Positions 1 through 4,966 of a stretch of 6,489 nucleotides of DNA are shown here, piece after piece. The translations under genes were made by a program, and so were the position numbers. Under the pieces are notes generated by a model. That model was not told the DNA's origin. It searched no databases and saw only the letters and a list, made by a program, of their open reading frames with translations. Source of the DNA: Nitrospirota bacterium (GTDB lineage Bacteria; Nitrospirota; CAKKRA01; 9FT-COMBO-42-15); NCBI GenBank assembly GCA_023248415.1, contig JAHFEP010000164.1, forward strand, positions 1 to 6,489, written 5' to 3'. How positions within the stretch are numbered: position 1 is the stretch's first letter; the number at the start of each line of letters is the position of its first letter.

Positions 1-12
1 AGTTGTTATTAA

Positions 13-48
13 CTATTCACTATACCCTGTTCACTATTCACTGTTTTT
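13..48. repeat. Short interspersed CTATTCACT/GTTCACT repeat, copy 1
   Basis: This stretch is built from alternating CTATTCACT and GTTCACT units ending in CTGTTTTT. Positions 27-48 match positions 322-343, inside the riboswitch arm, at 21 of 22 bases. The two are therefore copies of one repeat family. No coding potential is visible. Its nature (a MITE-like or REP-like spread) is inferred from the duplication only. Confidence 0.65.
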
Positions 49-58
49 ATGCTAGTCG

Positions 59-121
59 AGCCGCCAGAAGCTTGTTCCTGAATAAAATCAGGAAACAATC
101 CTTTTGGCGGCTTTTGTTTTT
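59..121 (+). terminator. Strong rho-independent terminator of a gene left of the window
   Basis: Positions 59-70 (AGCCGCCAGAAG) pair with 101-112 (CTTTTGGCGGCT) as a 12-bp stem with one G-U. An inner helix continues with 72-81 (TTGTTCCTGA) against 88-98 (TCAGGAAACAA, one bulged A), closed by a 6-nt loop. The stem runs into TTTTGTTTTT at 112-121. The T-tract gives plus-strand polarity, so it should end a transcript entering from the left edge and insulate the riboswitch unit. Confidence 0.85.
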
Positions 122-132
122 AGAAGGGTATG

Positions 133-157
133 AGGATTCAAGCGACCCTTGAATCCT
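133..157. repeat. 10-bp palindrome with 5-nt spacer, within degenerate CTTGAATCC-type units
   Basis: AGGATTCAAG (133-142) is a perfect inverted repeat of CTTGAATCCT (148-157) across the spacer CGACC. The right arm starts a run of degenerate 8-9-mers: CTTGAATCC, TTGACCCCA, TGAACCCTG (148-174). No T-tract follows, so it is not a simple terminator. It could be a protein-binding site just upstream of the riboswitch or a remnant of an intergenic repeat; the sequence does not decide. Confidence 0.5.
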
Positions 158-178
158 TGACCCCATGAACCCTGTATT
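149..178 (+). promoter_or_regulatory. Weak candidate promoter for the riboswitch-led transcript
   Basis: TTGAAT (149-154) and TGTATT (173-178) lie 18 bp apart, each matching 4 of 6 sigma-70 consensus bases. Initiation would fall near 185, just ahead of the aptamer that begins about 193. Some promoter must exist between the terminator at 59-121 and the aptamer; this is the best spaced pair seen, but it is poor. Confidence 0.25.
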
Positions 179-192
179 AAAAAACTAAATAT

Positions 193-369
193 TGCTCATG
201 AAAAGGGCAAACCCTGAGCAATCAGGGGACGCAAAGCCAAGAGTCCAAAGAAGCAGTGATTAGTGAATAGTCGTTAGTGAATAGTTAAAAGTGAAATCAT
301 TTCTTCACTAACAGCTATTCACTGTTCACTATCCACTGTTTTTCAGGATTGTCTGGCTGCCATGAGGGT
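193..369 (+). ncRNA. Cyclic-di-GMP-I (GEMM-I) riboswitch aptamer with an expanded arm
   Basis: The class I c-di-GMP signature is present in order. A 6-bp P1 forms between CTCATG (195-200) and CATGAG (361-366). GGGCAAACC follows at 205-213, then a hairpin CCTGA-GCAA-TCAGG (213-226) with a GNRA tetraloop, then GGACGCAAAGCC (227-238, the receptor strand). The closing strand GGATTGTCTGGCTGCC lies at 346-361. GCCA (236-239) pairs with TGGC (354-357), and TCC (244-246) with GGA (346-348). In the family the GNRA loop docks into the second arm and the ligand sits at the three-way junction. Here that second arm carries about 90 extra nucleotides (roughly 254-343). The RNA should sense c-di-GMP and control the exported protein downstream. 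The call rests on motif recognition, not a covariance-model score. Confidence 0.87.
254..343. repeat. Repeat-derived hairpin inserted in the riboswitch arm (copy 2)
   Basis: Positions 262-281 and 304-323 are 20-nt inverted arms with 18 Watson-Crick pairs, one G-T and one mismatch, around a 22-nt loop. An outer CAGTG (254-258) pairs with CACTG (334-338). The units TTAGTGAATAG and CTATTCACTGTTCACT are the same family as the repeat at 13-48, and 322-343 matches 27-48 at 21 of 22 positions. The segment lies exactly where the GEMM arm is variable, so it can fold as a coaxial extension without breaking the conserved core. Confidence 0.75.
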
Positions 370-377
370 AGTTTTTG

Positions 378-419
378 AACCCCATTGCCCTTTTTTAGGA
401 GATGGGGTTTTGTTATTTT
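378..419 (+). terminator. Riboswitch expression platform: rho-independent terminator
   Basis: AACCCCAT (378-385) pairs perfectly with ATGGGGTT (402-409), and an inner CCT/AGG pairing (389-391 with 397-399) surrounds a T5 loop. The stem runs into TTTTGTTATTTT (408-419). A competing pairing joins ATGAGGGT (362-369) to ACCCCAT (379-385), seven pairs with A365 bulged. That pairing uses the 3' strand of P1, so P1 formation (ligand bound) and the antiterminator exclude each other. This predicts that c-di-GMP favours termination. Confidence 0.75.
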
Positions 420-460
420 AGAATAAAAATAGGAAGAAAATTACTAATAATAAGAAATAT

Positions 461-465
461 GGAGG
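461..465 (+). promoter_or_regulatory. Ribosome binding site deciding the start at 474
   Basis: GGAGG lies 8 nt before ATG 474. It excludes the longer reading from ATG 402, which lies inside the terminator stem, lacks a Shine-Dalgarno sequence and would put 24 non-signal residues ahead of the signal peptide. Confidence 0.85.
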
Positions 466-473
466 TAGTTTAT

Positions 474-3143
474 ATGAAAGGCAAGACCATGTTTAAGAAA
501 TTCTTTTATCTGTGTTCTGTTACCTGTGTTTTGTTGTTGTTCCCTGTTGTATCACATGCAGCGCCAGTATTATATTTTTCTGACCTTACCAGCGGACCAA
601 AGACTGGTTTAGGCGATGGTCTTGGCTCTGGTGCAGTAGTTACTATCTGGGGTGTCAACATTGGCAGCACTCAGGGGACATCCAAGGTCTATGTGGGTGA
701 TGTTGAGGCTGCTTATGTATATGAGTGGACTAATGCTACACAGCACAAGGGACATCCGGCGGATTTATATACTTATCACAAAATGCAGACAATAGCATTT
801 TCTGTTCCAGCAGCAGCTATAGATGGAGCGAACACAATCAAAGTCGTTGTGAATGGGGTTACATCAAATACACTGCCTTTTACAGTCAGGACGGGAAAAA
901 TCTATTTTGTCAAGGTTTCAGGCACAGACACGGGAAATGGGTCTGGGAGCAATGGGGACTGGAACAACCCATGGAGAAACATCAATTATTATTCAAGAAC
1001 TCTTTCGGGTGTAACTCCTGGGAGCATTTTATACGTAACTGATGGCGTAACCGTGACATCCCAATACGGGATACTGTTTTCTGGCACATCGGGAACATCG
1101 GACAATCCTTACGCAATAGCGGCCTATCCAGGGGCATCAGTGTCGTCTACTGACCTCAGTGGCGCTGCTGGGCCGGAGTATCCATGGGGTACTCGTCAGT
1201 ACTGGCATCTTTCCAAAATCAAGCTGGAAGCTCCAAGTAATGCCTATACGTTTTCTCCCAAGGGCAGAGTAATCGGTTTGGAGATTACTGATCACCCTAC
1301 GTCTCCTTGCTCAGGTATTATGTCGGGTTTGGTTGCCGGAGCTGGGGGAGCTAGTGACCCGAATGCGGCGACACCAGATGGGGTTACCTTTCTCGGCAAT
1401 TACATTCATGACTACTGCAGCCAGAGCCCCACACAATCTTCACAGCAACACACCACATACTTTTCAAACCGTACAGGAGTGGTCAAGGCGCCTTTCGAGA
1501 TAGGATGGAACTATCTGTATAACAACATGGCTGACCACGGCATTCATATATACGACGAAGGTGTGTGCGGCGGCTGGAGTGGTACGGTAAAAATTCACGA
1601 CAATGTTGTTGTCAGTCAGCGAGGGATTAGTATTGGAGTTAATCCAAGTTGCGCCCCTGGCTATGGGCCTGTTACCACTGTTTTTGAGATCTTTAACAAT
1701 CTTGTGATTGACGGTGGCCGAGGTCCTTATTTTCTGAGTAATGGTGGTTTGTGGTCGGTTGGTATGGCCTTTGGCACGGGTACTATAGGTACGAGCCAGT
1801 CTGCTGCTCAGTACACGATGAAGGTGTATAACAACACGATTTATGGTGTTGGCGAAACAGTTCGGGATATTGGAAGCAATTACTCTGCTGGGTTTTTACA
1901 CATAAATCCATGGTTTGGGAGTTTAGATTTGAAGAACAATGTTTTCGTTGACACAAAAAACTGGCCATGGATTACAAATGGGGCAACCAATCCAACGACA
2001 TCCACCAACAATCTTTGGTATAATGGAGGAGATGGCAATCCCGCCAATCCTCCCTCATGGGACACTGCGCCAATAACATCAAATCCATTATTTGTAAGCA
2101 CTGCCGGCAGTGATTTCCACCTGCAATCAGGAAGCCCTGCCATAGATGCAGGAGCTAATATAGGTTCTCCTGTGCTTACTGATTTTGATGGTAATACAAG
2201 GCCAATGGGTACTGGATATGATATCGGCGCCTACGAATATGCAGGGCCTGCAGTTCCAATGCTGCAATTCAGCTCTGCTACATATAGTGTTTCAGAAGCC
2301 GGGCCCACGGCTACAATTACAGTAACAAGGACAGGCAGCGCTGCTGGCGCTGTATCAGTAAATTATGCTACAAGCAATGGAACTGCAACAGCAGGCAGCG
2401 ACTATACAACAGCAAGCGGCACCCTTAGCTGGATAGACGGCGAAACTACATCAAAGACATTTACAGTAGCTATTACCAATGATACTCTTGTTGAGCCAGA
2501 CGAGACAATAAACCTGACACTTACAAGCCCAACAGGCGGCGCAATACTTGGCTCCCAGAGCACAGCAGTATTGACGATTTTAGACAACGATGGTCCTCCC
2601 ATATTACGATTTGAGAATTCGTCATATAGTGTAAGCGAAGGCGCAGGAACAGCTACTATTAGAGTTCTCCGCACAGGCAGCGCTGCTGGAGCAGTATCAG
2701 TAAACTATGCCACAAGCAATGGCACAGCAACAGCAGGCAGCGACTACACAGCAGCAAGCGGCACCCTTAGCTGGATAGACGGGGAAACTACATCAAAGAC
2801 ATTTACAATAACTATTATTAATGACACTGTTGTTGAAAGCAATGAGACAATAAACCTCACCCTTTCAAATCCAACGAATGGCGCAATACTTGGCTCCCAA
2901 AGCACAGCAGTATTGACCATCTTAGACAATGATGGCGGCGGTGGCAATACACCACCTCCATCATCAGGCGGCGATTCCTCTGCCTCTGGCGGCAGCGGCT
3001 GCGGTTATATAAAGGATGATGATGGCAAAGGGCCAAGGGCAAAAGGCGAAGCCTTGACATTTGCAATAATGCTGATGCTAACACTATTTGGGGTTGCCAT
3101 AAGAAGAAGAATACAGATTAAGAGGAAGATGATTTTAGGTTAA
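474..3143 (+). CDS. Exported right-handed beta-helix protein with IPT/TIG-like and two Calx-beta domains
   Basis: An 889-residue secreted or surface-anchored protein. Residues 1-29 are a signal peptide (KKF, hydrophobic core, SHA|A cleavage). Residues 30-138 look like an IPT/TIG Ig-like fold. Residues 140-535 resemble a right-handed parallel beta-helix (AAYPG near 216-220; asparagine-turn strings such as YNNTIYG and LKNNVFVD). Residues 536-589 (SNPLF, SGSPAIDAG, DFDGNTRP, DIGAYEY) match the end of choice-of-anchor-Q beta-helix proteins. Calx-beta domains span 596-706 and 709-820, each ending TILDND. A Gly/Pro/Ser linker leads to GSGCG (841-844), a hydrophobic segment (about 859-876) and a basic tail (RRRIQIKRK), which resembles a sorting signal. 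Beta-helices of this type bind or cleave polysaccharides; Calx-beta modules bind calcium and occur in adhesins. No catalytic residues were identified, so the activity is unknown. The gene is alone behind a c-di-GMP riboswitch, suggesting a matrix or adhesion role. Confidence 0.9.
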   Translation: MKGKTMFKKFFYLCSVTCVLLLFPVVSHAAPVLYFSDLTSGPKTGLGDGLGSGAVVTIWGVNIGSTQGTSKVYVGDVEAAYVYEWTNATQHKGHPADLYTYHKMQTIAFSVPAAAIDGANTIKVVVNGVTSNTLPFTVRTGKIYFVKVSGTDTGNGSGSNGDWNNPWRNINYYSRTLSGVTPGSILYVTDGVTVTSQYGILFSGTSGTSDNPYAIAAYPGASVSSTDLSGAAGPEYPWGTRQYWHLSKIKLEAPSNAYTFSPKGRVIGLEITDHPTSPCSGIMSGLVAGAGGASDPNAATPDGVTFLGNYIHDYCSQSPTQSSQQHTTYFSNRTGVVKAPFEIGWNYLYNNMADHGIHIYDEGVCGGWSGTVKIHDNVVVSQRGISIGVNPSCAPGYGPVTTVFEIFNNLVIDGGRGPYFLSNGGLWSVGMAFGTGTIGTSQSAAQYTMKVYNNTIYGVGETVRDIGSNYSAGFLHINPWFGSLDLKNNVFVDTKNWPWITNGATNPTTSTNNLWYNGGDGNPANPPSWDTAPITSNPLFVSTAGSDFHLQSGSPAIDAGANIGSPVLTDFDGNTRPMGTGYDIGAYEYAGPAVPMLQFSSATYSVSEAGPTATITVTRTGSAAGAVSVNYATSNGTATAGSDYTTASGTLSWIDGETTSKTFTVAITNDTLVEPDETINLTLTSPTGGAILGSQSTAVLTILDNDGPPILRFENSSYSVSEGAGTATIRVLRTGSAAGAVSVNYATSNGTATAGSDYTAASGTLSWIDGETTSKTFTITIINDTVVESNETINLTLSNPTNGAILGSQSTAVLTILDNDGGGGNTPPPSSGGDSSASGGSGCGYIKDDDGKGPRAKGEALTFAIMLMLTLFGVAIRRRIQIKRKMILG
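2259..2933 (+). repeat. Tandem duplication encoding two Calx-beta domains (342-bp period)
   Basis: The two domain-coding segments repeat with a 342-bp (114-codon) period; for example ACAGGCAGCGCTGCTGG occurs at 2331 and 2673. Residues 619-660 and 733-774 are identical but for one Thr/Ala change. Identity persists at synonymous positions through the centre and falls at the domain edges (EPDET against ESNET). This is a recent internal duplication or a gene-converted pair. Confidence 0.9.
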
Positions 3144-3167
3144 AACAAAATATGGTGTGTTTTTTAC

Positions 3168-3212
3168 AAGCCTCCTGTTTATTTGATAATAACAGGGGGC
3201 TTGCCTGTTTTG
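3168..3212 (+). terminator. Terminator after the beta-helix gene
   Basis: AAGCCTCCTGTT (3168-3179) pairs with AACAGGGGGCTT (3191-3202) as a 12-bp stem with one T-G pair and an 11-nt loop. It starts 25 nt after the stop codon. The following T-run is short (GCCTGTTTTG), so termination strength is uncertain. Confidence 0.7.
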
Positions 3213-3287
3213 AGACATAATCTATTAGTTTCAGAAACTTTTCTAACCAATCTTTTTTTATTTGTTTTTGTGGCTTGTTTCAGCTAC

Positions 3288-3328
3288 TTTAATTTAACAT
3301 ATCAAAAATTAAATTCATTGCAATTGCA
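3288..3328. promoter_or_regulatory. Possible operator region upstream of mntA-hepT
   Basis: Two symmetric elements precede mntA. TTTAATTT (3288-3295) and AAATTAAA (3306-3313) form an inverted repeat with a 10-nt spacer, and TGCAATTGCA (3319-3328) is a perfect 10-bp palindrome 25 nt before the start codon. Toxin-antitoxin operons are often autoregulated, so an operator here is plausible, but the AT-rich arms could arise by chance. The rest of the 3203-3352 gap is T-rich, with no gene and no convincing -35/-10 pair. Confidence 0.3.
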
Positions 3329-3352
3329 GCCAAATTTTGAGAAGATACAGCT

Positions 3353-3772
3353 ATGGCAAGGTTAGAAGGCGAAATCTCAATTGAGGATATTAAAAACAGG
3401 CTGGAGCCTCTTTTAAAAGAAGAAGGTTTGCAGCTTGTTTTGCTTTTTGGCTCTGCTGTCACAGGAAGAATGCATAAACGAAGCGATATAGACCTTGCAT
3501 TTCTCTTTGATAAACCTGTTGATATTCTATTGCTTACCAACAAAGTTATCAGGCTTTTGCATGCGGATAATGTTGATGTTGTTGATCTGAGACATGCAAG
3601 CCCGCTTTTAAAATTTTCAATAGTAAAAAATGGCGCTCTTGTCTATGAAAAGGAACAGGGGATATTTAATGAGTTCTATTCACTTGCATTCAGGAGATAT
3701 ATTGATACAAAAAAGATGCGTATTGCGCAGACAAAAGCAATTAAACATTTTCTTCATGCAAGGGGAATGTAA
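3353..3772 (+). CDS. mntA: MntA-type nucleotidyltransferase antitoxin
   Basis: A 139-residue minimal nucleotidyltransferase of the type paired with HepT toxins. The family signature GSx10DxD is intact: Gly33-Ser34, then Asp45-Ile-Asp47 (GS...SDIDLAF). A third acidic position is supplied by the NVDVVDLR strand (Asp75 or Asp78). In characterised pairs MntA neutralises HepT by transferring AMP groups from ATP onto a tyrosine near the HEPN active site. Residues 100-139 form a basic, probably helical tail. The start has only a weak GAGAAG ribosome site, but N-terminal length and frame fit the family. Its TAA overlaps the hepT ATG by one base, indicating co-translation. Specificity is inferred from the partner; the domain call itself is firm. 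Confidence 0.9.
   Translation: MARLEGEISIEDIKNRLEPLLKEEGLQLVLLFGSAVTGRMHKRSDIDLAFLFDKPVDILLLTNKVIRLLHADNVDVVDLRHASPLLKFSIVKNGALVYEKEQGIFNEFYSLAFRRYIDTKKMRIAQTKAIKHFLHARGM
3761..3766 (+). promoter_or_regulatory. Ribosome binding site of hepT inside the mntA end
   Basis: AGGGGA ends 5 nt before ATG 3772 and lies within the last mntA codons. With the TAATG junction it implies coupled translation of antitoxin and toxin. Confidence 0.7.
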
Positions 3773-4203
3773 TGAGCCCAATTGAAAAGGAAATTCTAAG
3801 AAGAAAACTTGCCGTTATAATGGAAAATCTTAAAGCGCTTGAGCCTATAAAAGATATGGCAAGAGATGAATATATTAAAGATATATATAAAAGAAAGGCC
3901 ACAGAGAGGCTTTTACAGGAATTGATTGAAGCAGCAATTGATATTAATACCCATATTATTGTGCAGACAGGCCATGCAGCCCCTGATGATTATTATGAAA
4001 GTTTTATAAAGGCAGGGGAGCTAAAAATAATTTCAGCAGACCTTGCAGAGAAGCTTGCGCCCTCAGCAGGTTTAAGGAACAGGCTTGTGCACGAATATGA
4101 TTTGCTTGAACACTCAATGGTTCTTGATGCTGTCAAGATGGCAGAGGAGGAATATGCTGATTATGTAAAACAGATAGAGGATTATATTTCACTATTACAG
4201 TAA
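3772..4203 (+). CDS. hepT: HepT-type HEPN ribonuclease toxin
   Basis: A 143-residue, mostly helical HEPN (DUF86/HepT) protein. The catalytic signature Rx4HxY is complete in RNRLVHEY: Arg102, His107 and Tyr109. In studied pairs the Arg and His form the ribonuclease site of a dimer that cuts RNA (tRNA in one case), and the Tyr is the residue AMPylated by MntA. The N-terminal 50 residues are charged helix (EKEILRRKL, KATERLLQELIE) typical of the family, and the length is normal. There is no sign of truncation or lost active-site residues, so the toxin is predicted to be active. It follows mntA with a 1-nt overlap, and its last 9 nt overlap the convergent DUF218 gene. The natural target in this organism cannot be read from the sequence. 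Confidence 0.9.
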   Translation: MSPIEKEILRRKLAVIMENLKALEPIKDMARDEYIKDIYKRKATERLLQELIEAAIDINTHIIVQTGHAAPDDYYESFIKAGELKIISADLAEKLAPSAGLRNRLVHEYDLLEHSMVLDAVKMAEEEYADYVKQIEDYISLLQ

Positions 4204-4875
4204 GAGCTCTTTATAGATTATGAGCTTGCCATATTCAAATAAAAGGCTGATTAAAGTTGCCCGGTTTTCTGCCCCATAAACAAAGAGGTTTATTTCTTTA
4301 TCTTCAGAAAATTTGGAAAAGCTTACCCATACCCTCATGGTATGATAGGAAGATGACACCAATACCAAACTGCTATAACTACTTTGAGATGCAATTTTTG
4401 GGATGTCTTTTGCTTCGCTTAGTGTCCCGAAAAAACCTTCTTTAATAGATACTGGTTCAATATCCTCCTTTTTCACACCAAGATTAAAAAGCTCCTTAAT
4501 TGCCCATTCGTTATTTGTCAGATTCCTTTTAAGCGAACGATCATATCCTGTAATACCCGGTTTGCTTAGTATAAATATCTTTTTTGCAGCGCCCTGATGG
4601 TAAAGACTGACAGCAGTCTTAAATCTGTATCTTAGGGCATTCTCATTTCCACCTAAAACATAAATAACGCTCTCTGATTGTGGGTATAAATCATGGAAAT
4701 TGTCTGGCAGAGGCGCAGCCTTAACTAATCTGTTCATCAATAAAGCCTTAAGTCCCTTATGCCCGGGAAAGCCTTCTATATTTAGGAATAATGATAATGG
4801 CAGAATGGCGATGAGAAAGGCAAAGGCAATATAGAAGGATGCCTTTTTAATCTGATTAGAAAAGTTTGGCTTCAT
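4195..4875 (-). CDS. DUF218 (YdcF/SanA/ElyC-like) membrane-anchored protein
   Basis: A 226-residue protein with one N-terminal membrane segment (about residues 13-31) after a basic start, placing the rest outside the inner membrane. The body has the DUF218 landmarks: VLGG (73-76), the R-x-x-x-A-x-x-L-y-x-x-G helix (84-95), KKIFILSKPG, GTLSEA (150-155, the usual NTxEN region), and VSSSYHTMRV (173-182, matching the common VTSxxHxxRA motif with His178 and Arg181). Characterised relatives SanA and ElyC affect envelope integrity and peptidoglycan or envelope polymer synthesis; the reaction is not settled. No clear Shine-Dalgarno sequence precedes the ATG; the next upstream ATG meets a stop after four codons. 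It is divergent from prsK across 91 bp, so a role in envelope or exopolysaccharide metabolism is a reasonable inference, not shown. Confidence 0.85.
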   Translation of the reverse strand: MKPNFSNQIKKASFYIAFAFLIAILPLSLFLNIEGFPGHKGLKALLMNRLVKAAPLPDNFHDLYPQSESVIYVLGGNENALRYRFKTAVSLYHQGAAKKIFILSKPGITGYDRSLKRNLTNNEWAIKELFNLGVKKEDIEPVSIKEGFFGTLSEAKDIPKIASQSSYSSLVLVSSSYHTMRVWVSFSKFSEDKEINLFVYGAENRATLISLLFEYGKLIIYKELLL

Positions 4876-4888
4876 GTTTAATTTTGGT

Positions 4889-4917
4889 ATATTACTTGCT
4901 TTTCATCTAAAAGTAAA
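4889..4917 (-). promoter_or_regulatory. Candidate promoter of the DUF218 gene
   Basis: On the minus strand TTTACT (4912-4917) and TAATAT (4889-4894) are separated by 17 bp, each matching 4 of 6 consensus bases. Initiation would fall only about 7-10 nt before the ATG, consistent with a very short leader and the missing Shine-Dalgarno sequence. Confidence 0.35.
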
Positions 4918-4936
4918 ACAGTTTCTTATGTAATTA

Positions 4937-4945
4937 TGATATAAT
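4937..4945 (+). promoter_or_regulatory. Extended -10 promoter of prsK
   Basis: TGATATAAT contains a perfect TATAAT (4940-4945) with the TGn extension. No good -35 sits 16-18 bp upstream, which is usual for extended -10 promoters. The predicted start is near 4952, giving a leader of about 15 nt to GTG 4967. The region lies within 50 bp of the opposing DUF218 promoter. Confidence 0.6.
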
Positions 4946-4957
4946 TTGATTACCATT

Positions 4958-4963
4958 GGAGGG
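4958..4963 (+). promoter_or_regulatory. Ribosome binding site deciding the GTG start of prsK
   Basis: GGAGGG lies immediately before GTG 4967 (4-nt gap from GGAGG). In-frame TTG codons at 4946 and 4988 are worse placed, so GTG is chosen despite the rather short spacing. Confidence 0.7.
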
Positions 4964-4966
4964 ATA

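Noticed and set aside
13..343. CRISPR array from the repeated GTTCACTATTCACT units
   Set aside because: Units are short, degenerate, unevenly spaced and in inverted orientation, without unique spacers or cas genes.
402..473. Upstream in-frame extension of the beta-helix gene from ATG 402
   Set aside because: ATG 402 lies in the terminator stem, has no Shine-Dalgarno sequence and would bury the signal peptide; ATG 474 has GGAGG at ideal spacing.
838..889. PEP-CTERM signal on the beta-helix protein (numbers are residues)
   Set aside because: No PEP tripeptide precedes the membrane segment; the motif is Gly/Ser-rich with a Cys instead.
1783..3084. Five minus-strand open frames within the beta-helix/Calx-beta gene
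   Set aside because: They are shadows of the plus-strand gene; the two similar ones at 2402-2674 and 2744-2947 only mirror the Calx-beta duplication.
3183..3365. 60-codon plus-strand frame between the terminator and mntA
   Set aside because: It begins inside the terminator hairpin, has no ribosome site, low-complexity T-rich content and runs into mntA in another frame.
3289..3543. Minus-strand frame across the mntA start
   Set aside because: It is antisense to well-recognised MntA motifs and has no recognisable family.
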